Source: Streptomyces litmocidini
GTDB taxonomy: Bacteria; Actinomycetota; Actinomycetes; Streptomycetales; Streptomycetaceae
NCBI RefSeq assembly: GCF_014649755.1
Contig: NZ_BMTQ01000001.1
Coordinates: 124,001-188,000, forward strand
Length of the DNA stretch: 64,000 nt
Direction of reading: 5' to 3'
Numbering within the stretch: position 1 is the stretch's first letter; every line of letters starts with the position of its first letter. The notes under the pieces were generated by a model. That model made no database searches. It saw only the letters and a list, made by a program, of their open reading frames with translations, and was not told where the DNA came from. The position numbers were made by a program, and so were the translations under genes. Of this stretch, positions 8,068-18,422 are shown piece after piece.

Positions 8068-8808
8068 GTGAGACGACACATACCCTTCGACCGACTCCAC
8101 AACTTCCGTGACCTGGGCGGCTATCGGACCGCCGACGGCGGGACCGTGCGGTGGGGGACCCTCTACCGCTCCGACTCCCTCGGCAAGCTCGCGGACGCCG
8201 CCCCGGACGACCTGGAGCGCTTCCGCGCGCTGGGCGTGGGCACGGTGATCGACCTGCGCTATCCGTGGGAGATCGCCGCCAAGGGCCGTCTGCCGGAGAC
8301 CGAGGAGGTCTCCTGGCACAACCTCTCCATCGAGCACCGCCCCTACGACCAGGAGGCGATCGACCCGGCCCTCGACCCCTGGCGCCACCTCGCCGACCGG
8401 TTCGCCGAGGTCGCCGAGGACGGGGCGGAGGAGCTCCGTACGGCCCTGGAGCTGATCGCCGCCGCCGAGGGGCCGCTCGTCTTCCACTGCGCCTCCGGGA
8501 AGGACCGCACGGGTCTGCTCGCGGCCGTCGTCCTCGGCCTCCTGGGGGTCCCGGACGAGGAGGTCCTCGCGGACTTCGCGCTCACCGAGCTGGCCACGGA
8601 GCGGCTGATCGCCGACTGGCGGGCCGCGCACCCGGGCCGTGAACCGCGCTGGCCCGGCTACGGCCGGGCACCCGCCGACGTCATCCGGCTGTTCCTCGCG
8701 GACCTGCGCGAGCGGCACGGCTCGGTGTACGCGTACGCCACCGGGCACGTCGGGCTCGACCCGGCGGTGGTGGCGGCGCTCAAGGCCCGTCTGGTCGAGG
8801 CCGCCTGA
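8068..8808 (+). CDS. Protein-tyrosine/dual-specificity phosphatase
   Basis: The 246-residue cytosolic protein starts VRRHIPFDRLHNFRDLGGYR, the entry motif of bacterial Y_phosphatase3 enzymes. The CX5R active site is HCASGKDRTG, with nucleophile C141 and R147. The GKD variant is typical of this family, whose members may dephosphorylate proteins or phosphoinositides. The GTG at 8068 keeps the NFRDLGG motif near the N-terminus. It converges on the membrane HTH gene with only 12 bases between the stops. Confidence 0.88.
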   Translation: MRRHIPFDRLHNFRDLGGYRTADGGTVRWGTLYRSDSLGKLADAAPDDLERFRALGVGTVIDLRYPWEIAAKGRLPETEEVSWHNLSIEHRPYDQEAIDPALDPWRHLADRFAEVAEDGAEELRTALELIAAAEGPLVFHCASGKDRTGLLAAVVLGLLGVPDEEVLADFALTELATERLIADWRAAHPGREPRWPGYGRAPADVIRLFLADLRERHGSVYAYATGHVGLDPAVVAALKARLVEAA

Positions 8809-8820
8809 GGCCCGGCCCGC

Positions 8821-9912
8821 TCAGTCCCACCGGTCGAAGTCGAAGAGCTGCCCGGCCGCGTCCGGCGCGCAGGGCGCCTGGGCGAGCCGCGCCCAGGCGG
8901 CCGAGCGGTCGCCGACGACGGTGACGCAGCCGCCGGGGGTCGCGGAGCCCACCGGGACGATCCGGTAGCCCTCGACGGGAGTGCCGTACGCCTCCAGGGC
9001 GAAGGTCTCGACCCGGGTCGGGTCGCCGCACTCGGAGTCCTCGTACGCGGCACCGGGTGTCCGGCCGCCCGAGGGGAGGCCGGAGCAGCGGGGGCCGGAG
9101 CCGGGGTGGTCCGAAACGATCCTCCACCGGCCGCCGCCCGCCTCCGCGAGCGAGTAGCGCGGGAGGCCGGCGGCGGCGCACGGCAGCTGGTGGACCTGGC
9201 CGGTGCGGGTGCCGCGCCGCTCGCCGAGGCAGAAGTCGGTGCCGGCCACCCGGATCCGGACGTCCCCGGCGGCGGGGGCGGTGGGGGTACGGGGCGGATG
9301 CCCGGCGTGCCCGTCCCGCAGGAAGGCGACGACGCTGACCCCGGCCAGCACGAGCCCGGCGAACGCGACGACCGCGACGAGCCCGCGCCGTATCCGGGAC
9401 CCGGCTCCGACCGGCACCCCACCCCGGGAACCGCCCTCACCGCCGCCGCCGGAACCACCGGGCCCGCCGGAACCACTGGACCCGCCGGGACCACCGGCGG
9501 GACCACCAGGACCGCCAAAGCCGCCGGGGCCCCCGGGGCCACGGGCGTCGGGACCTTCGGCGGTCGCGGACCGGACGGGCGTTCCCTCCGGGGCCTCCGG
9601 GGCCTCCGGGGCCGCCCCGTACGCCCCCCGCCCCGCCAGCTCCCTCCGTACCGTCCGCCAGTGCTCCGCCTCGCCCTCCCCGACCCCGCAGGCGCGGACG
9701 AAGGCGATGAGCGGTTCCTCCCGTGGCAGGGTGGGGCGGGCCAGCATGTGCGCCACCGCGGAGCGGGGCAGGGCGTCTCCGCGCGTCTCCGCGCGCGCCG
9801 ACAGCTCGTGGCAGGTGAGGCCCGACCAGTCCTTGAGCGCCTGGAGGCACGCGAGGAACTCGGCGGGGTTCCGTACCTCCCGTGGATCGGGCGCGTGCTC
9901 CCCCGGCGTCAT
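8821..9912 (-). CDS. Membrane-anchored helix-turn-helix protein with Gly-rich linker
   Basis: The 363-residue protein has an N-terminal XRE-like domain at about 10-90 (LKDWSGLTCHELSARAETRG and SAVAHMLARPTLP). A very Gly/Pro-rich linker lies near 115-165. One membrane helix follows (LVAVVAFAGLVLAGVSVVAF), then an extracytoplasmic Cys-containing domain near 215-363. The HTH is inside and the C-terminus outside, a one-component sensor-like layout. The outer part has paired cysteines (FCLGE, LPCAAA, RCSG, CGDP) suggesting disulfides. GGGGGA lies upstream of the ATG at 9912. The ligand and any DNA target are unknown. Confidence 0.7.
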   Translation of the reverse strand: MTPGEHAPDPREVRNPAEFLACLQALKDWSGLTCHELSARAETRGDALPRSAVAHMLARPTLPREEPLIAFVRACGVGEGEAEHWRTVRRELAGRGAYGAAPEAPEAPEGTPVRSATAEGPDARGPGGPGGFGGPGGPAGGPGGSSGSGGPGGSGGGGEGGSRGGVPVGAGSRIRRGLVAVVAFAGLVLAGVSVVAFLRDGHAGHPPRTPTAPAAGDVRIRVAGTDFCLGERRGTRTGQVHQLPCAAAGLPRYSLAEAGGGRWRIVSDHPGSGPRCSGLPSGGRTPGAAYEDSECGDPTRVETFALEAYGTPVEGYRIVPVGSATPGGCVTVVGDRSAAWARLAQAPCAPDAAGQLFDFDRWD

Positions 9913-10146
9913 CCGCGCGTCCCCCTTCCCGCCGGACAAGGTCGGGACATGTCCGGGACGGCCCCCAGCCTTGTTGATCCCGCGCCGGGGCTCAAGAGCG
10001 GAATCCGGCATTTCCGGGGAGTGCCGGGCACGGCGGGGTGGCCCCGGCCGTCCACGGGGGCGGTCGGGGCCGGTGCCGGGTCGTACCGGGCCCCGGACAC
10101 CCGGGGGTCCCGCCCGTCCCGAGGCCCGGAGGGCCGGCCGTCCCGG

Positions 10147-11172
10147 TCAGAAGACCGACTCGGCCTCGCGCATGCGGTCCTCGGGGACCCTCTTGAGCTG
10201 GGTCACGGCCTCGGCCAGCGGCACCATCTCGACGTTCGTGCCGCGCAGCGCGGTCATCCGGCCGAAGTCGCCGCGGTGGGCCGCCTCCACCGCGTGCCAG
10301 CCGAAGCGGGTGGCGAGCACCCGGTCGTACGCGGTCGGCGTGCCGCCGCGCTGGACGTGGCCGAGGATGACCGGGCGGGCCTCCTTGCCGAGGCGCCGCT
10401 CCAGCTCGACGGCGAGCTGGTTGCCGATGCCCTGGAAGCGCTCGTGGCCGAACTGGTCGATCTCGCCCTTCTCGTAGTCCATGGAGCCCTCGGCCGGGTG
10501 CGCGCCCTCGGCGACGCAGATGACGGCGAACTTCTTGCCGCGGGCGAAGCGCTCCTCGACCATCTTGACGAGGTCGTCGATCTGGAAGGGGCGCTCGGGC
10601 AGGCAGATGCCGTGGGCGCCGCCGGCCATGCCGGACTCGAGGGCGATCCAGCCGGCGTGGCGGCCCATCACCTCGACGACCATCACCCGCTGGTGGGACT
10701 CGGCGGTGGTCTTGAGGCGGTCCATGGCCTCGGTGGCGACGCCGACGGCGGTGTCGAAGCCGAAGGTGCGGTCCGTGGAGGAGATGTCGTTGTCGATGGT
10801 CTTCGGGACGCCGACGACGGGCATGCCGGCCTCGGAGAGCATCCGGGCGGCGGTCAGGGTGCCTTCGCCGCCGATGGGGATGAGGACGTCGATGCCGTAG
10901 GTGCGGGCCAGGTCGGAGGCGGACTCGGCGGCCTCGCGGAGCCGGTTCCGCTCCAGGCGGGCGGAGCCGAGGATGGTGCCGCCGCGGGCGAGGATGCCGC
11001 TGACGGCGTTGAGGTCGAGGGGGCGGTAGTGGCCGTCGAGGAGGCCCTTGAACCCGTCCTCGAAGCCGATGACTTCGTCGTCGTGGCCGGTCAGCGCCCG
11101 GTGCACGACCGACCGGATCACTGCGTTCAGGCCGGGGCAGTCGCCGCCTGCGGTGAGAACTCCGATACGCAT
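10147..11172 (-). CDS. pfkA: 6-phosphofructokinase
   Basis: The 341-residue enzyme begins MRIGVLTAGGDCPGLNAVIR, the nucleotide-binding N-terminus of PFK. It carries the loop IGGEGTLTAA, the substrate motif PKTIDNDI and the VMGRHAGWIAL segment. It phosphorylates fructose 6-phosphate in glycolysis. The catalytic loop here is GGEGT rather than the usual GGDGS; I recall this as typical of actinobacterial ATP-dependent enzymes, but the donor (ATP or PPi) should be tested. AGGAG lies upstream of the ATG at 11172. The gene is divergent from pta-ackA. Confidence 0.93.
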   Translation of the reverse strand: MRIGVLTAGGDCPGLNAVIRSVVHRALTGHDDEVIGFEDGFKGLLDGHYRPLDLNAVSGILARGGTILGSARLERNRLREAAESASDLARTYGIDVLIPIGGEGTLTAARMLSEAGMPVVGVPKTIDNDISSTDRTFGFDTAVGVATEAMDRLKTTAESHQRVMVVEVMGRHAGWIALESGMAGGAHGICLPERPFQIDDLVKMVEERFARGKKFAVICVAEGAHPAEGSMDYEKGEIDQFGHERFQGIGNQLAVELERRLGKEARPVILGHVQRGGTPTAYDRVLATRFGWHAVEAAHRGDFGRMTALRGTNVEMVPLAEAVTQLKRVPEDRMREAESVF

Positions 11173-11329
11173 CGTGCTTGGTCTCCTGCTCGGTCGCGGT
11201 CCGTGGTGAGCCACCACGATTCTCCCACGCACCGCCCGGCGGGCGCGTTCGCCGGCCGTCCGCGCGTCCTGGCCGACGGGCCCGCGGAGGCCTTTCGTCC
11301 CGGGGTTCCGGGCCCTTTGCCCAGGGGGC

Positions 11330-11358
11330 GACGTAACCATCGGCGGGGGTATTGTCAA
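11330..11358 (-). promoter_or_regulatory. Candidate pfkA promoter
   Basis: On the minus strand TTGACA (11358-11353) is followed after exactly 17 bases by TACGTC (11335-11330). This is a good match to a vegetative actinobacterial promoter. It would give a leader of roughly 150 bases before the pfkA ATG at 11172. The rest of the 305-base divergent spacer 11173-11477 shows no gene. Confidence 0.5.
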
Positions 11359-11477
11359 GGGGGTAATGCCGCCCTATCGGGGCTTTCTGAGCACTGTCGA
11401 TTGACGCACGGGGGTGTGGATCGGTGCCGCGAGAGCACCGCTCGGCCCTTCCGCAGGACTGGACAGGAGACCACGGC

Positions 11478-13555
11478 GTGACGCGCAGCGTGTACGTGAC
11501 CGGGATCGACCGCGGTGACGGCCGCCAGGTCGTCGAGCTGGGAGTCATGGAGCTCCTCACCCGCCAGGTGGACCGGGTGGGGGTGTTCCGTCCGCTGGTG
11601 CACCACCGCCCCGACCGGCTCTTCGATCTGCTGCGCGCCCGCTACCGGCTCTCGCAGGACCCGTCGTCGGTCTACGGCATGGACTACCACGAGGCCTCGG
11701 CGCTCCAGGCGGAGCGGGGCACCGACGAGCTGGTCTCCCAGCTGGTCGACCGCTTCCACGCCGTCGCCCGCGACTACGAGGTCGTCCTCGTCCTGGGCAC
11801 GGACTTCGCCGCCACCCAGCTCCCCGACGAGCTCGCGCTCAACGCGCGCCTCGCCAACGAGTTCGGCGCCTCCGTCATACCGGTGGTCGGCGGCAAGAGC
11901 CAGACCCCCGAGTCCGTACGGGCCGAGGCGCGCAACGCCTTCCGGGCGTACGACGGGCTCGGCTGCGACGTGCTCGCGATGGTCGTCAACCGGGTGGCCG
12001 GCGAGGACCGCGAGGGCATCGCCGAGCGGCTCGCGGCCCGGCTCCCGGTACCCTGCTACGTACTGCCCGACGAGCCGGCGCTCGCCGCGCCCACGGTCGC
12101 CCAGATCACCCAGGCGCTCGGCGCCTCCGTCGTCCTCGGCGACGACGCGGGTCTCGCGCGGGACGCGCTCGACTTCGTCTTCGGCGGCGCGATGCTGCCG
12201 AACTTCCTCAAGGCGCTGACCCCGGGCTGTCTCGTCGTGACCCCCGGGGACCGGGCCGACCTGGTCGTCGGCGCGCTCGCCGCGCACTCGGCCGGCACCC
12301 CGCCGATCGCCGGCGTGCTGCTCACCCTGAACGAGCGGCCCGACGACGAGATCCTGACCCTGGCGGCCCGCCTGGCGCCCGGCACGCCGGTCATCTCCGT
12401 GCCCGGCACCAGCTTTCCGACCGCCACCGAGCTGTTCTCGCTCGAAGGCAAGCTGAGCGCCGCCACCCCGCGCAAGGCGGAGACCGCCCTCGGCCTCTTC
12501 GAGCGGCACGTGGACACCGCCGACCTCCTCAAGCGGATCTCGGTGGCGCGCAGCGGCCGGGTCACGCCGATGATGTTCGAGCACGAGCTGCTCGAACAGG
12601 CCCGGGCCGACCGGCGCCGGGTGGTGCTGCCGGAGGGCACCGAGGAGCGGGTGCTGCGCGCGGCGGACGTGCTGGTCCGCCGCGACGTCTGCGACCTGAC
12701 GCTGCTCGGCGACGTCGAGGCCATCCGCAAGAAGGCCGCCGACCTGAGCGTGAACCTGGGCGACACGCAGCTGATCGACCCGCAGACCTCGGAGCTGCGC
12801 GACACGTTCGCCGAGAAGTACGCGGCGCTGCGGGCCCACAAGGGCGTCACCGTCGAGCTGGCGTACGACGTCGTCTCGGACGTGAACTACTTCGGCACCC
12901 TGATGGTGCAGGAGGGACTCGCCGACGGCATGGTGTCGGGTTCCGTGCACTCCACGGCGGCGACGATCCGGCCCGCGTTCGAGATCATCAAGACGAAGCC
13001 GGACGCGTCGATCGTCTCCTCGGTGTTCTTCATGTGCCTCGCCGACAAGGTCCTCGTGTACGGCGACTGCGCGGTCAACCCGGACCCGAACGCCGAGCAG
13101 CTCGCGGACATCGCCGCCCAGTCGGCGGCGACGGCGGCCCGCTTCGGGGTGGAGCCGCGCATCGCGATGCTCTCGTACTCCACCGGCACCTCGGGTTCCG
13201 GCGCGGACGTCGACAAGGTGCGGGAGGCGACGAAGCTGGTCCGCGAGGCGCGTCCGGAGCTGCGGATCGAGGGCCCGATCCAGTACGACGCGGCCGTCGA
13301 GCCGTCCGTGGCGGCGACGAAGCTGCCGGGTTCGGAGGTCGCGGGCCAGGCGACCGTGCTGATCTTCCCGGACCTGAACACGGGGAACAACACCTACAAG
13401 GCCGTGCAGCGTTCGGCCGGCGCCGTGGCCGTCGGCCCGGTGCTCCAGGGCCTGCGCAAGCCCGTGAACGACCTCTCGCGCGGCGCGCTCGTCAGCGACA
13501 TCGTCAACACGGTCGCCATCACGGCGATCCAGTCCCAGTCCCAGGAGCTCCCGGC

Positions 13556-13559
<4 letters not shown>
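11478..13559 (+). CDS. pta: Phosphate acetyltransferase
   Basis: The 693-residue enzyme has the long two-domain form. An N-terminal CobB/DRTGG-like half carries SVYVTGIDRGDGRQ. The C-terminal catalytic PTA domain, from about residue 370, contains RVVLPEGTEERVLRAAD, SYSTGTSGSG and FPDLNTGNNTYKAVQR. It interconverts acetyl-CoA and acetyl phosphate. The GTG at 11478 follows AGGAG at eight bases; the longer frame to 11424 lacks support. The stop overlaps the ackA start (ATGA), so both enzymes of the acetate pathway are made together. Confidence 0.95.
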
Positions 13560-14827
<1,268 letters not shown>

Positions 14828-14860
14828 ACGCCTGAGCGGGCCCGCGCCCATTTGTACTTT

Positions 14861-14880
14861 CCGCCAGACGGAATATTCCG
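14861..14880. promoter_or_regulatory. Overlapping palindromes upstream of pyk
   Basis: The 12-bp palindrome CGGAATATTCCG occupies 14869-14880. It overlaps a second inverted pair, TTCCG and CGGAA spaced by five bases, starting at about 14860. The site is about 30 bases before the pyk ATG in an AT-rich pocket, a good position for a repressor or activator. The binding protein is unknown. Confidence 0.4.
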
Positions 14881-14909
14881 CAGTGAAACAAACCGATAGG
14901 ATCCGCCTC

Positions 14910-16340
14910 ATGCGCCGTTCCAAAATCGTCTGCACGCTGGGCCCCGCCGTCGACTCGTATGAGCAGCTGAAGGCTCTCATCGAGGCCGGCATGAACGTGG
15001 CCCGATTCAATTTCAGCCACGGGTCCCAGGCAGAGCACCAGGAGCGGTACGACCGCGTCCGGCAGGTCTCCGCGGACACCGGGCGCGCCGTCGGCGTCCT
15101 CGCCGACCTCCAGGGCCCGAAGATCCGTCTGGAGACCTTCGCCGAGGGACCGGTCGAGCTGGTGCGCGGTGACGAGTTCACCATCACCACCGAGGACGTC
15201 CCGGGCGACAAGTCGATCTGCGGCACCACCTACAAGGGTCTGCCGGGCGACGTCTCCAAGGGCGACCAGGTCCTGATCAACGACGGCAACGTCGAGCTGC
15301 GGGTCGTCGAGGTCGACGGCCCCCGGGTCAAGACCATCGTCGTCGAGGGCGGCGTCATCTCCGACCACAAGGGCATCAACCTGCCCGGCGCGGCGGTCAA
15401 CGTGCCCGCGCTCTCGGAGAAGGACGTCGACGACCTCCGCTTCGCGCTGCGGATGGGCTGCGACATGGTCGCCCTGTCCTTCGTCCGCGACGCCGACGAC
15501 GTCAAGGACGTCCACAAGGTGATGGACGAGGAGGGCCGCCGGGTCCCCGTCATCGCCAAGGTGGAGAAGCCGCAGGCCGTGGAGAACATGGAGGCCGTCG
15601 TCGCGGCCTTCGACGCGGTCATGGTGGCCCGTGGCGACCTCGCGGTGGAGTACCCGCTGGAGCAGGTCCCGATGGTGCAGAAGCGCCTCGTGGAGATGTG
15701 CCGCCGCAACGCCAAGCCGGTCATCGTCGCCACCCAGATGATGGAGTCGATGATCACCAACTCCCGGCCGACCCGCGCCGAGGCGAGCGACGTCGCCAAC
15801 GCGATCCTGGACGGCGCGGACGCGGTCATGCTCTCGGCCGAGTCCTCGGTCGGCGCGTACCCGATCGAGACCGTCAAGACGATGTCGAAGATCGTCGCGG
15901 CGGCCGAGGAGGAGCTCCTCTCCAAGGGCCTCCAGCCCCTGGTCCCCGGCAAGAAGCCGCGCACCCAGGGCGGTTCCGTCGCCCGCGCGGCCTGCGAGAT
16001 CGCGGACTTCCTCGACGGCAAGGCGCTGATCGCCTTCACGCAGTCCGGCGACACCGCCCGCCGCCTCTCGCGCTACCGCACGCAGCAGCCGATCCTCGCC
16101 TTCACGACGGACGAGGGCACCCGCAACCAGCTCACCCTGAGCTGGGGCGTGGAGTCCTTCCTGGTCCCGTTCGTGGACAACACGGACGCCATGGTCGACC
16201 TCGTGGACGCCGAGCTCCTCAAGCTCCAGCGCCACAGCGAGGGCGACATCATGGTCATCACCGCCGGCTCGCCCCCCGGCGTCCCCGGCACCACGAACAT
16301 GGTCCGCGTCCACCACCTGGGCGGCGCGCCGCGCGCCTGA
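14910..16340 (+). CDS. pyk: Pyruvate kinase
   Basis: The 476-residue enzyme starts MRRSKIVCTLGPAVDSYEQL and carries NVARFNFSHG, the catalytic-site segment PVIAKVEKPQAVENM, MVARGDLAVE and the signature ATQMMESMI. It makes pyruvate and ATP from phosphoenolpyruvate. The ATG at 14910 matches the usual family N-terminus better than the in-frame codon at 14883. Position after pta-ackA and near pfkA makes this a small central-carbon group. Streptomyces usually has two paralogues; this resembles the one next to ackA. Confidence 0.95.
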   Translation: MRRSKIVCTLGPAVDSYEQLKALIEAGMNVARFNFSHGSQAEHQERYDRVRQVSADTGRAVGVLADLQGPKIRLETFAEGPVELVRGDEFTITTEDVPGDKSICGTTYKGLPGDVSKGDQVLINDGNVELRVVEVDGPRVKTIVVEGGVISDHKGINLPGAAVNVPALSEKDVDDLRFALRMGCDMVALSFVRDADDVKDVHKVMDEEGRRVPVIAKVEKPQAVENMEAVVAAFDAVMVARGDLAVEYPLEQVPMVQKRLVEMCRRNAKPVIVATQMMESMITNSRPTRAEASDVANAILDGADAVMLSAESSVGAYPIETVKTMSKIVAAAEEELLSKGLQPLVPGKKPRTQGGSVARAACEIADFLDGKALIAFTQSGDTARRLSRYRTQQPILAFTTDEGTRNQLTLSWGVESFLVPFVDNTDAMVDLVDAELLKLQRHSEGDIMVITAGSPPGVPGTTNMVRVHHLGGAPRA

Positions 16341-16356
16341 CCCGCGTGACGCACGA

Positions 16357-16389
16357 CGAAGCCCCCGTCCGGTGCGGACGGGGGCTTCG
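16357..16389. terminator. Hairpin terminator after pyk
   Basis: Arms CGAAGCCCCCGTCC (16357-16370) and its exact complement (16376-16389) flank a five-base loop. The 14-bp stem lies 16 bases after the pyk stop. It also lies downstream of the convergent stalked-protein gene, so it may serve both. There is no U-tract, as is common in high-GC actinobacteria. Confidence 0.8.
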
Positions 16390-16442
16390 CCGTGTGCGGC
16401 TCCCGGAGCGGTACGGGGATCGGCCGGCGAACTGTACCGAGG

Positions 16443-17744
16443 TCAGCTGGGCTCGATCGTGTTGTGGAGGCCGGGGATGCGGAGGGTGCCGCCGAACTGG
16501 CCCGCCTGTATCACCGTCACCTTGGTGAAGACGGCCCACGGCACGTCCAGCGGCGGCGGGGTCTCCGGAGTGAAGGTGACCGGGATGAGCCCGAAGAGGT
16601 TGCCCTTCAGGGACTCCGTGTACATGGTGACCGTGCCGTCGGTGATGGTCGAGTCCTCGCCCCGGGCGGAGCGGACGTGGCCCGAGAGCCCCTCCGAGTG
16701 GACCGTCGTCTGGTGCAGGTCCCTGATCTTGACGTTGCTCGCGGTGAACTTCAGCGCCTTCTTGACCTTGCCGCCGGCGGTCTTGACCTCGACGATGCCG
16801 TGGTACTTCAGGCCGATCAGTTCGAGCCTCGTGCTGTCCAGCCGCCACGGCTCGTCCGGGAGCAGCGGGATGCCCGGCTCCAGCTCGGCCGCTGCCAGCG
16901 CCTCGGGGTCCGGCACGGGACACGGGAAGCGGGGCTTGGCCCCGTCGGGTATGTCCGCGTCCGGCTTGGCGTCGAGGCCCTTGGCGCTCTCGGGGAGTTC
17001 CTCGACCGTGGCACCGGCCTCCGCGGCGGCCTTCTCGATCGCCTTCCTCGTCCGGTCGGCGTCCGGGTCCTCCGCCGGCTTCGGCTTCGAGGACGCGGTG
17101 GCGGTCGGCGCGGGGGTGTCGGTGGCCGGCGCCTTGTCGGCGGGGGCCTCCGTCTGCTGCGGGGCGGGGGTCGTCGGCGCCGCCGTCGTGGGCGTGGCCG
17201 TCGGCGTCCCGTCCGGGCCGTCGAAGAGGTCCTTGAGGGCGTCGCCCAGGCCCAGCGGGTCCAGCGGGTTCTTGGACTGCGTCGGCGAGGGGGTGGCCGT
17301 GGGGGTCGCGGCGGGCGCGGGGGCGGTCGTCGCGTGTTCCTGCGTCTGCGGCGCGGCGGTCTGACCGGTCTGCGTCGCGGTGGGCGCCGGGGCCCCGGAC
17401 GGCGTCACGGTGGCGGAGGGCGTGGCGGTCGCCGAGGGGGTGTCCGTCGGCGTGGCCGTGGCGGTGGGCTTGGTGCTCTCCTCCGGCTTCGGCGTCTCCG
17501 ACGCCTCCGGCGTCGGCTCGTCCGAGCGGGTCACGCAGGGGCCGGGGGCGAAGGGGATGTCCTTGTCGTCCGCGAGGGCGAGCCTGGGCGTGAGGCCCAT
17601 GCCCACGAGCACCGCGGTCGGCATGGCGGCCAGTGCCATCGCCTTTCCGGCGGGGCCCTGGATCCTGTTCAGCAGCGACTTGCGCGGGGCCGCGTGCCGC
17701 GGGCCCTCCTTCGCGAGCGCCGACTGAGTCTCGTCACCCCGCAC
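16443..17744 (-). CDS. Secreted or anchored protein with Pro/Thr stalk and C-terminal PGLH domain
   Basis: The 433-residue protein has a hydrophobic signal/anchor at about 32-58 (MALAAMPTAVLVGMGL, possible cleavage after LALA). A long Pro/Thr/Ala-rich stretch near 75-215 looks like a wall-spanning stalk. A compact C-terminal domain lies near 290-433 (STRLELIGLKYHGIVEV, FTASNVKIRDLHQTT) and ends LRIPGLHNTIEPS. The last motif resembles LPGLHLSLHKG at the end of the DUF6230 protein two genes upstream, so the domains may be related. The GTG at 17744 follows GGGAGGA. It overlaps the DUF6114 gene by 11 bases, forming one operon. No enzymatic motif is visible. Confidence 0.7.
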   Translation of the reverse strand: MRGDETQSALAKEGPRHAAPRKSLLNRIQGPAGKAMALAAMPTAVLVGMGLTPRLALADDKDIPFAPGPCVTRSDEPTPEASETPKPEESTKPTATATPTDTPSATATPSATVTPSGAPAPTATQTGQTAAPQTQEHATTAPAPAATPTATPSPTQSKNPLDPLGLGDALKDLFDGPDGTPTATPTTAAPTTPAPQQTEAPADKAPATDTPAPTATASSKPKPAEDPDADRTRKAIEKAAAEAGATVEELPESAKGLDAKPDADIPDGAKPRFPCPVPDPEALAAAELEPGIPLLPDEPWRLDSTRLELIGLKYHGIVEVKTAGGKVKKALKFTASNVKIRDLHQTTVHSEGLSGHVRSARGEDSTITDGTVTMYTESLKGNLFGLIPVTFTPETPPPLDVPWAVFTKVTVIQAGQFGGTLRIPGLHNTIEPS

Positions 17745-18303
17745 TGTTCCTCCCGCCGTTGGCGTCGGTCGTGGTTTCGGTCGCCAGGTGCTCCGCCCCG
17801 CGCTGCTCCGGGAACGCGGCCGTCGGCACGATCTCCGTAGCGGGCTCCGCACCGGCCTCGTGAGAGGCCTCCGGGTGACCGTCGTGCTGCGCTTCCTCGG
17901 TCTCCTCGACCGGGCGCGCGGGCGCCCAGGAGGCGGACATGGCGCCGCCGATGAGGGCGAAGAGGTATCCGACGACGAGGCCGCCGAAGTTCGACACCGG
18001 GATGGAGACGAGTGCGAGGACGATCGACGCGACGCCCGCGAACACCCGCACGATGGGCTGGAACCACATCGTCAGTCCGAGCGTGATGAGCAGGACGCCG
18101 ATGATCAGCGCGGCCGACCCGGCGGTCGTCTGCATGGCGATCGTCATGTTGCCGAGCCGCATGTCCCCGTACGGGAGGTAGGCGATCGGTACGCCGCCGA
18201 TCATGGTGAACAGTCCCGCCCAGAAGGGCCGGGTCTGCCGCCAGACCTTGAACCGGTTCTCCTTCTTGGGGACTTCGCGGGAGGCGGGGTACTCGGCGCT
18301 CAT
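17734..18303 (-). CDS. DUF6114-like four-helix membrane protein
   Basis: The 189-residue protein has about four membrane segments between residues 20 and 130: FWAGLFTMIGGVPIAYLPY, SAALIIGVLLITLGLTMWF and two later ones ending GYLFALIGGAMSASW. A hydrophilic acidic tail follows. I recognise the pattern as DUF6114, found beside DUF6230 genes in Streptomyces; no biochemical role is known to me. GGGAGC precedes the ATG at 18303. It lies between a DUF6230 secreted protein and a stalked secreted protein, so it may anchor or export a surface complex. Confidence 0.75.
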   Translation of the reverse strand: MSAEYPASREVPKKENRFKVWRQTRPFWAGLFTMIGGVPIAYLPYGDMRLGNMTIAMQTTAGSAALIIGVLLITLGLTMWFQPIVRVFAGVASIVLALVSIPVSNFGGLVVGYLFALIGGAMSASWAPARPVEETEEAQHDGHPEASHEAGAEPATEIVPTAAFPEQRGAEHLATETTTDANGGRNSAG

Positions 18304-18358
18304 GGAACAGCTCCCTGGAAGCGGTGTTGCTGAGGAAGATGAAGAGAAGGAACCTGGC

Positions 18359-18387
18359 GGGTGGGACCGCACGCGGCGGCCCCACCC
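18359..18387 (-). terminator. Hairpin between the DUF6230 and DUF6114 genes
   Basis: Arms GGGTGGGACCGC (18359-18370) and GCGGCCCCACCC (18376-18387) pair with one mismatch around a five-base loop. The hairpin lies within the 119-base gap of the operon. It may partly terminate transcription or protect the upstream DUF6230 message, giving more of the first product than of the later two. Confidence 0.5.
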
Positions 18388-18422
18388 TCCGGAACGGATC
18401 GGCCCTCAGGGGCCGGCCGGTC

